NCBI RefSeq assembly: GCF_002896855.1
Contig: NZ_CP021850.1
Coordinates: 955,665 to 1,019,664 of the forward strand
Direction: 5' to 3'
DNA: 64,000 nt
DNA from: Clostridium thermosuccinogenes
GTDB taxonomy: Bacteria; Bacillota; Clostridia; Acetivibrionales; DSM-5807
In this document: piece by piece, positions 1 to 8,682 of the stretch
How positions within the stretch are numbered: position 1 is the first letter of the stretch
Layout of the letters: each line of letters begins with the position of its first letter
Translations under genes and position numbers: made by a program
The notes under the pieces: generated by a model
Database searches by the model: none
Seen by the model: only the letters and a program-made list of their open reading frames with translations
Told to the model about the DNA's origin: nothing

Positions 1-2
1 GA

Positions 3-887
3 ATCCTGTCGGCAGGTATATCCGGCATGGTTTATACGGCTGTCGGAGGCGAAATTGCAAAGTTTTCCGTTATACCGGTCATAATTTCCCTGATAACATA
101 TATTTTTCTAAATAGCACTATTATAGTGGGATTGATGTCGCTGCTGAACCATCAGAGTTTTATCAATATGTGGACAGGCAGCATCAAAGGAACCCTGCCC
201 AGTTCTCTGGCAGTGGGTACAATCGGCATTATAATCGCTCTTGCGTGCATAAGCTACGGGCATGTGGCTGTGCTGCTGTTTTTCGGACCGCTGCTGCTGG
301 CCCGTTATTCGTTTAAGCAGTATGTCAACATGCGCGACATTTACATGGAGACCATTCACGCCCTTAATAAAACAATGGAGGCCAAGGATTCCTATACCAG
401 TGGTCATGCCGCGAGAGTCGAGGAATATGCTGTTAAGCTCGCAAAAGCATTGAAAATTCCTCATCAAAAGGTCGAGAACATTAAAACGGCGGCGATTCTT
501 CATGACATAGGAAAAATAGGCATAGATGACAGCATATTGAGGAAGCCGCTGCCCCTTACCCAGGCCGAGTATGAGGAAATACAGCGCCATCCGGTAATCG
601 GAGCGGAAATCATAAAGGATGTAGCTTTCTTAAAGGATGTGGCCGACATCATAAGGCACCATCATGAGAGATATGACGGCAAGGGATATCCCGATGGGCT
701 TAAGGGAAGCGAGATATCTTATGAAGCATCGATATTGGCCATTGCCGACGTTTTTGATGCCATGACATCAAAACGCCCATATAGGGAGCCATTGTCAAAG
801 GAAGCTGCTCTCGAGGAGATACGGTTGAACGCCGGAACCCAATTTAATCCTGAGCTGGCATGTAAATTTATTGAAATAATGAAATAG
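3..887 (+). CDS. HD-GYP domain signalling protein, 5'-truncated by window edge
   Basis: The reading frame is open from base 3, so the true start lies outside the window. The visible part begins with several hydrophobic segments (a membrane sensor region, roughly the first 95 residues) followed by an HD-GYP domain. The metal-binding and signature motifs are present in order: the SGHAARV segment, HDIGKIGI, a HHHERYDGKGYP block (the GYP loop) and DVFDAMTSKRPYR. HD-GYP proteins are usually cyclic di-GMP phosphodiesterases; that activity is inferred from the family. The domain ends about 15 residues before the stop. No partner gene is visible on its left, and the following feo genes have their own promoter. 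Confidence 0.9.
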   Translation: MLSAGISGMVYTAVGGEIAKFSVIPVIISLITYIFLNSTIIVGLMSLLNHQSFINMWTGSIKGTLPSSLAVGTIGIIIALACISYGHVAVLLFFGPLLLARYSFKQYVNMRDIYMETIHALNKTMEAKDSYTSGHAARVEEYAVKLAKALKIPHQKVENIKTAAILHDIGKIGIDDSILRKPLPLTQAEYEEIQRHPVIGAEIIKDVAFLKDVADIIRHHHERYDGKGYPDGLKGSEISYEASILAIADVFDAMTSKRPYREPLSKEAALEEIRLNAGTQFNPELACKFIEIMK

Positions 888-942
888 ATTTTGATCCCTC
901 AAAGGCTTTTCCCAAATTCCCAGAATAAAGCATAAATTTTTA

Positions 943-971
943 TTGACTAAATATGTTATTATTAGTAAAAT
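943..971 (+). promoter_or_regulatory. Putative promoter of the feoA genes
   Basis: TTGACT at 943-948 and TAAAAT at 966-971 are separated by exactly 17 bases, a good vegetative-type promoter. It lies just upstream of the Fur-box-like site at 986-1005, so a repressor bound there would cover the transcription start region. Confidence 0.6.
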
Positions 972-985
972 AATAAATGAATATT

Positions 986-1005
986 GAAAATGATATTTAT
1001 TATCA
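986..1005. promoter_or_regulatory. Fur-box-like operator before feoA
   Basis: Bases 986-1004 match the 19-bp Fur consensus at 16 positions by eye. In the 7-1-7 model, 991-1005 has arms TGATATT and ATTATCA around one base, one mismatch from ideal. It sits a few bases after the predicted start of transcription and before a ferrous iron uptake gene, which fits iron-dependent repression by a Fur-family protein (inferred). Confidence 0.7.
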
Positions 1006-1051
1006 ATATCTATGGAGTCGGTCAGATTTATGTTGATGAGGAGGGGTAGAA

Positions 1052-1267
1052 ATGCCTTTAACGATGTTGACACCAGGTAAGGAAGCGATTGTAAACATCT
1101 GCAGAGCTAAGGAATCAACCAAAAAATTCCTGGAGGGACTGGGGATTATTCCTGGAGCGCCCATATCGGTAATATCGGAAGTAAACGGAAATCTCATAGT
1201 ATGTGTAAAAGGAGCCAGACTGGCCTTGAATAAAGGAATTGCCCAGCAGCTGCTGGTGCAGGTATAG
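1052..1267 (+). CDS. feoA: FeoA family protein (first copy)
   Basis: This is a 71-residue protein of FeoA size. FeoA proteins are small SH3-like cytoplasmic partners of the FeoB ferrous iron transporter. The sequence shows the usual pattern: a PGKEA-type opening, a central KKFLEGLGIIPGAPI segment, and a hydrophobic ending with ARLALNKGIAQQLLV. A ribosome binding site (GAGGAGGGG) precedes the ATG. It is followed 21 bases later by a second feoA, a tandem arrangement common in clostridial feo loci. Transcription is probably controlled by the Fur-like site just upstream. Confidence 0.85.
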   Translation: MPLTMLTPGKEAIVNICRAKESTKKFLEGLGIIPGAPISVISEVNGNLIVCVKGARLALNKGIAQQLLVQV

Positions 1268-1288
1268 GGAAGAAAGGAGCGATGTATT

Positions 1289-1513
1289 TTGGAGAGGTCT
1301 TTAAAGCTGCTGAAACCAGGTGAAAAAGGCATCATTGTAAAGATTAACGGTGAAGGAGCGGTGAAGAGGAGACTGATGGACATGGGTGTTACCCGTGGAG
1401 CGGAAGTTTTGGTAAGAAAGGTAGCACCTTTGGGAGATCCTATAGAGGTGAATATCCGCGGGTATGAGCTGACTTTCAGAAAATCGGAAGCAGAAAACAT
1501 ATTGGTGAAATAA
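1289..1513 (+). CDS. feoA: FeoA family protein (second copy)
   Basis: This 74-residue FeoA-like protein has the typical core KRRLMDMGVTRGAEVLV and the ending RGYELTFRKSEAENILV. The start is a TTG at 1289, chosen because AAAGGAG at about 1273-1279 is well spaced from it; the ATG at 1282 is in another frame that stops early. It is closer to the canonical FeoA pattern than the first copy, so the two may not be interchangeable. A hairpin with a T-run directly follows the gene, so feoA-feoA may be transcribed separately from feoB. Confidence 0.85.
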   Translation: MERSLKLLKPGEKGIIVKINGEGAVKRRLMDMGVTRGAEVLVRKVAPLGDPIEVNIRGYELTFRKSEAENILVK

Positions 1514-1518
1514 ACAGA

Positions 1519-1549
1519 GCTACTTAAATTCGTAAAGTAGCGTTTTTTT
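1519..1549 (+). terminator. Intrinsic terminator between feoA-2 and feoB
   Basis: A perfect 7-bp stem (GCTACTT at 1519-1525 with AAGTAGC at 1535-1541) is followed by seven T residues at 1543-1549. It separates the two small feoA genes from feoB. Confidence 0.7.
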
Positions 1550-1559
1550 GGACAATCAG

Positions 1560-1576
1560 TTGATAATGATTATCAA
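1560..1576. promoter_or_regulatory. Perfect 7-1-7 Fur-type operator before feoB
   Basis: TTGATAAT (1560-1567) and ATTATCAA (1569-1576) are perfect inverted arms around a single G. The inner part equals the ideal 7-1-7 Fur motif. A weak promoter (TTGGAC at 1548-1553, 17 bases, TATCAA at 1571-1576) overlaps it, which suggests a second iron-responsive start for feoB. The location of the site also argues that translation of feoB begins downstream, at 1599. Confidence 0.75.
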
Positions 1577-1598
1577 AATCAAGAAAAGGGGATGTCAA

Positions 1599-3641
1599 AT
1601 GCAATATAGGTTTGCTCTGGTGGGAAACCCCAATTGTGGTAAAACCACGATGTTTAATGAAATTACCGGAAGCACCCAGTATGTCGGAAACTGGCCCGGA
1701 GTAACCATTGAGAAAAAAGAGGGCAAAGCAAGAAAATTCAAAGAAGATATAAGAATCATAGATTTGCCGGGGATTTATTCCCTGTCTCCCTATTCAATGG
1801 AGGAAATCATAGCCAGGGACTATATCATCGATGAAAAACCGGATGTGATTATCAATATTTTGGATGCCACCAATATCGAAAGAAATCTGTACCTTACCAC
1901 CCAGGTTATAGAGCTGGGAATACCAGTGGTGGTAGTGCTGAATATTATGGATGAAGTGGAGGCAAGAGGAGATAGCATAGATACAAAGGAGTTGGAAAAA
2001 TTCCTTGGTACCCCTGTTTTGTGCACATCCGCCAACAAAGGCAAAGGGGTTAGCGATGTGGTGCAAAAAGCACTGGAACTAGCTCAGACAGCAGCTGTAA
2101 AGGCAGCTAATGAGCGTGTATGCATATTTGATGAAAAAATTGAAAAATGTATTACTGAAGTAGAAGGAAAGATTTCTTCCTATCTTAAGGAGAAGCATTA
2201 TTCCAGGTGGGCGGCTATAAAGCTTCTGGAAGGGGATGAAAAAGCAAAGGAGAAGCTCAACATTCCTTCAGAGTTATTGACTGAAATAGACGAGTATAAA
2301 GATAGGCTTGAAAAAGAATACGACAATGACATGGAAACGATGGTCGCCGACAACAGGTACAGATTCATATCCCATATTGTCGGGAAAACGGTTAAAAAGA
2401 AATCCGGCAGGGGAGAGCTTACCCTTTCCGATAAGATCGACCGGGTGGTAACCAACAAGTTTCTGGCCATACCTCTGTTTCTTGCGGTCATGTTTGCCGT
2501 ATTCCAGGTGACTTTCGGAGCCATCGGATCTTTTACCATCGACTGGGTGGATGCTCTCATCAATGATTCCCTGGCAGGATTGGTATCCGGCTGGCTGGAA
2601 GCTGCCGGTGCATCGGAATGGCTGCATGAATTGATTGTTGGCGGAATCATCGGTGGAATGGGAAGCATGCTGGTGTTTGTCCCTCAGATCATGATACTGT
2701 TCTTTTTCATATCGTTACTGGAAGACAGTGGTTATATGGCCAGAGCAGCCTTCGTCATGGACCGCCTTCTGAGAAAGTTTGGCCTTAGCGGAAAATCCTT
2801 TATACCTATGTTTATGGGTTTTGGATGTACTACACCAGCCGTCATGGCTACCAGAACGCTGGAGAATGAAAAGGATAGAAAGCTTACCATCATGCTCACC
2901 CCCTTCATGTCCTGCGGTGCCAGGCTTCCGGTTTATGTGCTGTTTGCTGCTGCCTTCTTTGCTAAAAACCAGAGTATTGTAATATTTTCCATCTATGTGC
3001 TGGGTATTGTAGTGGCAGTGTTGTCGGGAATCATACTCAAAAATACAATTTTAAAAGGCGATGCGGAACCATTCGTTATGGAGCTTCCTCCTTACAGGAT
3101 TCCTACCCTCAAGGGTATCTCAATACATATGTGGGATAGGGGAAAGGCATTTATAAAGAAAGCAGGAACGGTGATATTCGCAGCATCGGTGGTCATCTGG
3201 TTTTTGCAGTCCTTCAGCTTCAACCTCCAAATGGTGGAAGACCCCGCAGACAGCATATTCGGATATATAGGAAAAGCCATTGCACCGTTGTTTGCTCCTT
3301 TGGGTTTTGGTGACTGGAAGTCTTCCGTTGCCCTCCTCACAGGACTGGTGGCTAAGGAAGTAGTGGTTGCCACCATGGGCATACTGCATGGGATAGGAGA
3401 AGTAGCCGAAGATTCGGTGGAATTGGCTGCAGCTTTGCAGGCTAGCTTCACTCCTTTAAAAGCATACGCCTTCATGGCTTTCACATTGCTTTATGTACCA
3501 TGCGTAGCTGCATTTGCCGCTATTAAGAGGGAAATGAACTCATGGAAATGGACGTTGATGGCTGTCGGATATCAGACGGGAGTAGCGTGGATTGTTGCTT
3601 TCATAATCTACCAGGGAGGAAGATTGTTGGGATTGAACTAA
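1599..3641 (+). CDS. feoB: Ferrous iron transporter FeoB
   Basis: This 680-residue protein is the Fe(II) transport permease with an N-terminal cytoplasmic GTPase. G-protein motifs are in place: GNPNCGKT at residues 9-16, a G2 region around 29-36 (VGNWPGVT), DLPG at 55-58 and NIMD at 115-118. The C-terminal half is a multi-pass membrane domain with the two repeated gate regions typical of FeoB, including the PMFMGFGC and [10 protein letters not shown] segments. ATG 1599 was chosen over an upstream in-frame codon at 1548 because AAAAGGGG lies just before it and the upstream region is occupied by a terminator and operator. FeoA-1, FeoA-2 and the small Cys-rich protein at 3772 flank it. Confidence 0.95.
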   Translation: MQYRFALVGNPNCGKTTMFNEITGSTQYVGNWPGVTIEKKEGKARKFKEDIRIIDLPGIYSLSPYSMEEIIARDYIIDEKPDVIINILDATNIERNLYLTTQVIELGIPVVVVLNIMDEVEARGDSIDTKELEKFLGTPVLCTSANKGKGVSDVVQKALELAQTAAVKAANERVCIFDEKIEKCITEVEGKISSYLKEKHYSRWAAIKLLEGDEKAKEKLNIPSELLTEIDEYKDRLEKEYDNDMETMVADNRYRFISHIVGKTVKKKSGRGELTLSDKIDRVVTNKFLAIPLFLAVMFAVFQVTFGAIGSFTIDWVDALINDSLAGLVSGWLEAAGASEWLHELIVGGIIGGMGSMLVFVPQIMILFFFISLLEDSGYMARAAFVMDRLLRKFGLSGKSFIPMFMGFGCTTPAVMATRTLENEKDRKLTIMLTPFMSCGARLPVYVLFAAAFFAKNQSIVIFSIYVLGIVVAVLSGIILKNTILKGDAEPFVMELPPYRIPTLKGISIHMWDRGKAFIKKAGTVIFAASVVIWFLQSFSFNLQMVEDPADSIFGYIGKAIAPLFAPLGFGDWKSSVALLTGLVAKEVVVATMGILHGIGEVAEDSVELAAALQASFTPLKAYAFMAFTLLYVPCVAAFAAIKREMNSWKWTLMAVGYQTGVAWIVAFIIYQGGRLLGLN

Positions 3642-3771
3642 CAGGAAGAAAAACAACAGTATTGAAATAGAAAAACATGACTGGTTTCAGATGGCGACTG
3701 TAGGAAGAGGTGGCTATCGAAGCAAATGATTGGAAACAGGAATGAAGTGAATTTTAAAAGGAGGTGCCGGA

Positions 3772-3930
3772 ATGATAGACTGGATTATAGGTGGCATCAT
3801 AGTAGCTTTGACTGTTTATATAATAGTGCGGACGGTTATACGCATGCGAAAGGGTGAAAACTGCTGCAGCGGATGCAGTGGATGCAGCGTTGGCGAACAA
3901 AGCCGATGTGGCTGTAATACTAAGCCGTGA
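3772..3930 (+). CDS. FeoB-associated Cys-rich membrane protein
   Basis: This 52-residue protein has a strong ribosome binding site (AAGGAGGTG) six or seven bases before ATG 3772. Residues 4-24 form a single hydrophobic membrane helix, followed by basic residues and then a cytoplasm-side Cys-rich tail with seven cysteines (CC, two CSGC-type repeats and a terminal CGC). Short proteins of this plan regularly follow feoB in Firmicutes and are annotated as FeoB-associated; their molecular role is not established. Position 130 bases after feoB and the terminator directly downstream make it the last gene of the iron locus. Confidence 0.85.
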   Translation: MIDWIIGGIIVALTVYIIVRTVIRMRKGENCCSGCSGCSVGEQSRCGCNTKP

Positions 3931-3973
3931 ATAAAGGGGACACTCCCGGTTACTCGGGAATGCCCCCTTTATA
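3931..3973 (+). terminator. Terminator of the feo locus
   Basis: AAAGGGG (3933-3939) pairs with CCCCTTT (3964-3970), and an inner stem TCCCG/CGGGA forms the top of the hairpin. A short T/A-rich tail follows. It directly follows the stop codon of the Cys-rich gene. Confidence 0.7.
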
Positions 3974-4083
3974 TAATATTCTTATCAAGCTGCCGTACAT
4001 TTGGAGGTATGTATGGCGTTTTTGAAGGTAGGCAGAGGAAAAATCGCCTGCTTTTTGATTCCTTTAAAGCTGCCTCTCAAGGA

Positions 4084-5334
4084 TTATTCCTTTGAAGCAT
4101 CCTCTGACTCAGCCTTTTTTGCGTACAACTCCACGATTTTTACAATCACTTGAACAGCCTTTTCCATGGATTCTACAGGTATATATTCAAACCTTCCGTG
4201 AAAGTTGTGCCCACCGGTAAATAGGTTTGGTGTAGGCAATCCCATATAGGATAACCGGGCACCGTCGGTACCTCCCCGTATCGGCCTTATTAAAGGAGTG
4301 ATGCCCAATTCCTCCATGGCTTTTTTTGCCGTTTCCACTATATGCATCACCGGCTCAATCTTTTCCTTCATGTTGTAGTATTGATCTTTCATTTCCAATG
4401 TTACGGTATTCTTGCCGTATTTATCATTGAGATATTCTGCTATTTTCTCCAGTTTGTTTTTTCTCTCTACGAACTTTTTCTTGTCATGATCCCTTATGAT
4501 ATATTGCAATGTGGTTTTTTCAACGGTTCCGTTGATCCGGGTCAGATGGAAGAAACCTTCATAGCCTTCGGTATGCTCCGGAGTTTCATGGGGAGGTAGC
4601 ATTGAGTTGAACTCCATTCCTATCAGGGTCGAATTGATCATTTTATTTTTGGCAGTTCCGGGATGTATATTGATTCCATTTATATTCACATTGGCTAAAG
4701 CGGCATTAAAGTTTTCATATTCCAGTTCTCCCAGTTCCCCTCCATCCACTGTGTAGGCGAAATCAGCGCCAAATCTTACTGTATCAAAAAGATTTGCGCC
4801 ATTGCCGATTTCCTCATCGGGGGTAAAGCATACTTTTATTGTGCCGTGCTTTATATGGGGATTATTTACAAGATATTCCATTGCAGTGATGATTTCTGCT
4901 ATCCCGGCCTTATCATCGGCTCCCAAAAGAGTGGTTCCATCCGTGGTAATGATGGTTTGCCCGGCATAATCCAGAAGTTTTGGATATACGGAAGGGGACA
5001 GCACTATGTTTTTTTCCTTGTTCAGGATTATATCTTTTCCGTTGTAATTTTCTACCACTTTAGGCTGAACATTAGCTCCGCTCATATCCGGACTTGTGTC
5101 CATATGTGCTATGAAACCTATGACAGGAGCTCCGCTGCAGTTGGCGGGCAAGGATGCCATTACATAACCGTTTTCATCAATGTTTGCGTCTTCAAGTCCA
5201 ACTTTCTTTAGTTCGTCTACCAGGTGAAGCCCAAAATCGTATTGCTTTCTGGTACTTGGGCAGGTACTTGAGCTCTCGCCGGACTGAGTGTCATACCTAA
5301 CATAATCTAAAAATTTTTCGACAACTTTACTCAT
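4084..5334 (-). CDS. pepT: Peptidase T (tripeptide aminopeptidase)
   Basis: This 416-residue M20-family metallopeptidase removes N-terminal residues from tripeptides in the cytoplasm. The di-zinc site motifs are visible: H77 and D79 in HMDTSPD, bridging D140 in LLGADDKAG, catalytic and ligand glutamates 174-175 in PDEEIG, and a C-terminal GGTDGARLS block followed by [10 protein letters not shown]. Length matches the family. The start ATG is preceded by GAGGAG on the minus strand. It is convergent with the feo locus and divergent from the hydrolase gene at 5708, and appears to be a single-gene unit. Confidence 0.95.
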   Translation of the reverse strand: MSKVVEKFLDYVRYDTQSGESSSTCPSTRKQYDFGLHLVDELKKVGLEDANIDENGYVMASLPANCSGAPVIGFIAHMDTSPDMSGANVQPKVVENYNGKDIILNKEKNIVLSPSVYPKLLDYAGQTIITTDGTTLLGADDKAGIAEIITAMEYLVNNPHIKHGTIKVCFTPDEEIGNGANLFDTVRFGADFAYTVDGGELGELEYENFNAALANVNINGINIHPGTAKNKMINSTLIGMEFNSMLPPHETPEHTEGYEGFFHLTRINGTVEKTTLQYIIRDHDKKKFVERKNKLEKIAEYLNDKYGKNTVTLEMKDQYYNMKEKIEPVMHIVETAKKAMEELGITPLIRPIRGGTDGARLSYMGLPTPNLFTGGHNFHGRFEYIPVESMEKAVQVIVKIVELYAKKAESEDASKE

Positions 5335-5707
5335 AAATACATCTCCTCATAGAATATGCAATAGCAAGCGAAGTCTAATCTATTTTTCTTTCTATATGTG
5401 CGCTTCGCCAATTTCGATGGCAGCTATTGCTGTTAATTGTTAATGCCCGTCGTCAGGCAACAATATTAGTGTATACCAATTTTCCTTATTTTTCAAGGCC
5501 TGTAGTGACAAACGGGCAAATAGCGTGATAAAATCAAATTATGGGAAATACATCTTTAGGGCAACAGCAATATAATATAATTATTAGTCGAATGTGGGTA
5601 AAGAATACCGATGTCACGGCAATTCACAAAAAAATACGGCTTGTAAATGATAACGTGTCATCGCGCATGGCTTGCCGACGGAGAGTTTAATCCAGGAGGT
5701 ATCAAAA
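5335..5707. other. Divergent intergenic region, no gene seen
   Basis: This spacer of about 370 bases separates pepT (leftward) from the hydrolase (rightward). It must carry both promoters, but no convincing hexamer pair, riboswitch or open frame with a ribosome binding site was recognised apart from the AGGAGGT at 5694-5700 serving the hydrolase. Confidence 0.5.
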
Positions 5708-6529
5708 ATGATCAGGTTGTGGGAAAAGGAAATTCCGGGTTTTATGAGTGAGTTAAACGGTGAGATACCCTGTATGGTTCCCTATTTATTAAAGACCGCC
5801 AACAAAAACGGAGCAATTATAGTTGTACCGGGAGGCGGATATGAACATAGGGCTCCCCATGAGGCGGAACCGGTAGCATTATGGCTTAACAGTATAGGAT
5901 TGTCAGCTTTTGTTCTTCACTACAGGGTTGCGCCATACAGGCATCCCTATCCGATGCTGGACGCACAAAGAGCTATAAGGCTTGTGCGATATAATGCGGA
6001 AAAATGGAATGTGGATAGTGAAAAAATAGGCATATTGGGTTTTTCTGCCGGTGGACACCTGGCCTCAACGGTGGGAACCCATTTTGACGAAGGAGATGAA
6101 AATTCCGAAGACCCTGTGGACAGGATGAGTTCAAGGCCGGATGCCATGATCCTTTGCTATCCTGTAATAAGCTTTGGTGACTACCGCCATGACGGTTCGA
6201 TGATAAACCTTATAGGTCCGAATCCTCCGGAAGACCTTCGCATAAGCCTTTCCAATGAGATGCAGGTATCCGGCAACACACCTCCGACATTCCTGTGGCA
6301 TACAGCGGATGATGCCGGCGTGCCGGTGGAAAACAGCCTGATGTTTGCTTCTGCCCTGAGCAGGCATAAAGTGGATTATGAGCTGCATGTATTTCCTAGT
6401 GGCGCCCATGGCCTTGGCCTGGCAGAAAGCCATCCTGTAGTATCCGCATGGACTGGGCTTTGCGAAAAGTGGTTGATAAGCATAGGTTTTTTGAAGCAAC
6501 CTCAGGATGTTGATTATGTAGATTATTAA
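5708..6529 (+). CDS. Alpha/beta hydrolase, acetyl-esterase-like
   Basis: This 273-residue serine hydrolase resembles the BD-FAE/acetylxylan-esterase-like group that removes acyl groups from glycans. It has an oxyanion-hole segment VPGGGYEHRAPHE at about 40-52, nucleophile Ser113 in GFSAGG, acid Asp201 or 202 in HTADDAGVP, and His234 in GAHGLG. No signal peptide is evident, so it is probably cytoplasmic. ATG 5708 was chosen because AGGAGGT ends seven bases upstream; an in-frame TTG at 5672 lacks a site. The exact substrate cannot be told from the sequence. Confidence 0.85.
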   Translation: MIRLWEKEIPGFMSELNGEIPCMVPYLLKTANKNGAIIVVPGGGYEHRAPHEAEPVALWLNSIGLSAFVLHYRVAPYRHPYPMLDAQRAIRLVRYNAEKWNVDSEKIGILGFSAGGHLASTVGTHFDEGDENSEDPVDRMSSRPDAMILCYPVISFGDYRHDGSMINLIGPNPPEDLRISLSNEMQVSGNTPPTFLWHTADDAGVPVENSLMFASALSRHKVDYELHVFPSGAHGLGLAESHPVVSAWTGLCEKWLISIGFLKQPQDVDYVDY

Positions 6530-6886
6530 TATAAATTTATAGATGCTATTAATATGGTTAGTCCTTTATGGAGTTTGGCTTAAAGCAAAGGTTTGATTAA
6601 GTAAACAAGGGTAATGGATTGATTTTATTCTGCATAGCAGGATAATTGTCATTAAGAGCTAAAAGAGCCCAAAGGGTCTGGCGGGTATTAAAAGACTAAA
6701 GAGCCTGAAGCCCTTAAGCGCTAAATACCAAAAGAATGAATAAAAAATAAAAGAGTTAGAAGAAATAAAAAGTTAATAGAGCCTGAATACCCTAAAGAGT
6801 CTAGAAAATCCAAGGAAGATAAAGACTTAAAGACTCATAAATCATCCTATGCGCTGAAATGTTGCATGTAAAAAGGTGAAGTACAT
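6530..6886. repeat. Purine-rich, degenerate repetitive intergenic DNA
   Basis: Between about 6640 and 6840 the plus strand is strongly purine-rich and contains several imperfect copies of an AAAGAGCCTGAA/CCCTAAAGAGTC-like motif (for example near 6664, 6699, 6778 and 6794). No open frame, hairpin terminator or promoter was recognised in it. The ribosome binding site of the next gene lies at the right end. Confidence 0.4.
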
Positions 6887-7369
6887 ATGAAAAAGACCAA
6901 CGCGGCAAGAATTCTTGATGGATTGAAGATCAAATATGAGCTACGGGAATATGAAGTGGATGAATCCGATTTGGGAGCAAAGAATGTGGCTGAAAAAGTT
7001 GGCATGCCCATAGATCAGGTCTTTAAGACGCTGGTCGCACGAGGTGATAAAACCGGTATATTGATGGCTTGCATTCCAGGCTCCGGAGAGTTGAATTTAA
7101 AAGCCTTGGCAGCTGCCAGCGGTAATAAAAAGGTTGAGATGGTACATCTGAAAGAAGTGCAGCCTCTGACCGGATATATTAGAGGAGGAGTATCTCCTGT
7201 CGGGACAAAAAAGCCCTATCCGGTTTATATTGACGAAAGCTGCATGAATTTCGGACAAATATCGGTAAGTGCAGGTATGAGGGGACTCCAGATGATTATT
7301 GATCCCCAGGACCTGGTGAAGGCTGTGTCAGCTGTGATAGTACCAGGCTTGTCCACGGTTCCTGTATAA
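6887..7369 (+). CDS. ybaK: YbaK/EbsC-type aminoacyl-tRNA deacylase (Cys-tRNA(Pro) deacylase)
   Basis: This 160-residue protein matches the YbaK/EbsC family, which hydrolyses mischarged aminoacyl-tRNA, typically Cys-tRNA(Pro). Family features include the opening KTNAARILD, the [16 protein letters not shown] segment, the central [11 protein letters not shown] region with a conserved Lys, and the loop [15 protein letters not shown] that shapes the substrate pocket. An AAAGGTG ribosome binding site precedes the ATG. It stands alone: the previous gene is over 350 bases away and the next gene faces it. Confidence 0.9.
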   Translation: MKKTNAARILDGLKIKYELREYEVDESDLGAKNVAEKVGMPIDQVFKTLVARGDKTGILMACIPGSGELNLKALAAASGNKKVEMVHLKEVQPLTGYIRGGVSPVGTKKPYPVYIDESCMNFGQISVSAGMRGLQMIIDPQDLVKAVSAVIVPGLSTVPV

Positions 7370-7372
7370 AAG

Positions 7373-7396
7373 GGGCGGTCATGCAAATGGCCGCCC
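7373..7396 (+). terminator. Hairpin after ybaK
   Basis: A 10-bp perfect stem (GGGCGGTCAT at 7373-7382, ATGGCCGCCC at 7387-7396) with a 4-base loop directly follows the stop codon. There is no T-run, so termination may be inefficient or the hairpin may only protect the mRNA end. Confidence 0.5.
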
Positions 7397-7496
7397 TATA
7401 CAATATTCATCTCAATACCTGCAGTAGATCGGTGTCTGTCCGGATGCCTACCATAAATCAATATTCACTCTGCTGTTTGACACATATCAATGACCG

Positions 7497-8384
7497 TCAC
7501 AGGAATTTTTCGAGCTTTTCCGGTCCGGCGACTACTTCTCTGGTTACCCGCAGCACGCCGTAATGGTCTGTTGCTACAAACCAGCTAATAAGTGCAATTT
7601 CCCCTTCCTGAATTTCAATACCGGTAATGAAGTTCGGATGGACGCAGCATCCGGCATTAAAATAAGGAGCATCTCCATCCCGGGGAAACATCGGGCGGTG
7701 AGTATGCCCTGCGATTACCATTCTTTGATTGCTTTTTATCCAGTTTATTATATTTCTCTCAATAGTACCTTTTCTGGTATGATTCCTTGCAGGGCTGGTG
7801 GGGTTCTTTATGCCTATCGTTTCCAGAGGCTTCCACACATACCTTACCAAAAACCTGGCCAGCCGCCACAGGCGGTCATTAATCAGATCACCCTGATGGC
7901 CATGAACCACCAATATATCCTTGTTGGTGGGGGTATGCTTTAAAACCAATCCTTCATGAACTTCAGGATTTTCAAACAGGTTTACATATTCTTTGTCCCG
8001 ATAGCTGTAATACCGGTAAAATCTGCTTCGCCTGTACTTTGGACCGGATTTTGCCGCATCATGGTTTCCATATATCATATATAACCTGTTATCGAGGTGG
8101 AATTTATGCATGATCCGGAAAGTGTCTTCATGGCTTTGTATTATTTCTGCCATACTCCTGTTCTCCCAGAGCTCGTCCCCGTCCCCGACCTCTATATATG
8201 TGAAACCGCGATCGTAGTAATAGTTTAGTGCATGGTTAAACAGGTTCTTATTGCTTATAAAGTTGTCTGCCCAGCTTCCGTTGCCCCGGTGGCAGTCGCT
8301 GAAAAATATTATTTTTGAATTATTGTCAAAAGGTATCACTTTGGACTTTTTATAGACTGTGGTGAGACGTTTCGCTGTGGACAT
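7497..8384 (-). CDS. Calcineurin-like metallophosphoesterase
   Basis: This 295-residue protein carries the complete di-metal phosphoesterase motif series: D30-x-H32 (SDCHRG), D68 and D70 in GDGDELW, N107-H108 in YGNHD, VHGHQGD near the middle, and AGHTHRP near residue 225. The overall plan resembles UDP-2,3-diacylglucosamine diphosphatase-like and related cytosolic phosphoesterases, but the LpxH role is unlikely in an organism with Gram-positive features. The substrate is therefore unknown. Minus-strand AAGGAGGTGG lies before the ATG. The gene is convergent with ybaK. Confidence 0.85.
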   Translation of the reverse strand: MSTAKRLTTVYKKSKVIPFDNNSKIIFFSDCHRGNGSWADNFISNKNLFNHALNYYYDRGFTYIEVGDGDELWENRSMAEIIQSHEDTFRIMHKFHLDNRLYMIYGNHDAAKSGPKYRRSRFYRYYSYRDKEYVNLFENPEVHEGLVLKHTPTNKDILVVHGHQGDLINDRLWRLARFLVRYVWKPLETIGIKNPTSPARNHTRKGTIERNIINWIKSNQRMVIAGHTHRPMFPRDGDAPYFNAGCCVHPNFITGIEIQEGEIALISWFVATDHYGVLRVTREVVAGPEKLEKFL

Positions 8385-8551
8385 TCATAGCCACCTCCTT
8401 ATAGCAGATGAATAGATTGAATTTGTGAGCTCCGGCATAAATTCTTCAATTTTTGCTACTACCAAAATATGTGGGGAAATGGTGTTTTGCCACAGAAGAA
8501 TGGCTTTGCCGGCATAAGGATAAAATTAGAGGAATTTTTTTGATTTAACAC

Positions 8552-8580
8552 TTTACTAATTTAGTTAACTAAATTATAAT
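8552..8580 (+). promoter_or_regulatory. Promoter of the first amino acid importer with palindromic spacer operator
   Basis: TTTACT (8552-8557) and TATAAT (8575-8580) are 17 bases apart. An 18-bp perfect palindrome at 8558-8575 (core TTAGTTAACTAA) fills exactly the spacer. Palindromes of this kind are typical of MarR-family operators; the regulator is not in the window. Confidence 0.6.
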
Positions 8581-8682
8581 AGTCTTATCCATAATCCTTT
8601 GATGATGAAAAATCACGTATAAAAAACGCAGTTTATTGCTGTCAAGGGAAGAAGAAATGAACTTTTACGGGGGGCTTTTTTT

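Noticed and set aside
108-590. 160-codon frame opposite the HD-GYP gene
   Set aside because: The plus strand has complete HD-GYP motifs; the antisense frame has no ribosome binding site or recognisable protein pattern.
4021-4083. Possible terminator after pepT
   Set aside because: The best pairing on the minus strand is about six base pairs with a loop over 25 bases and is not convincing.
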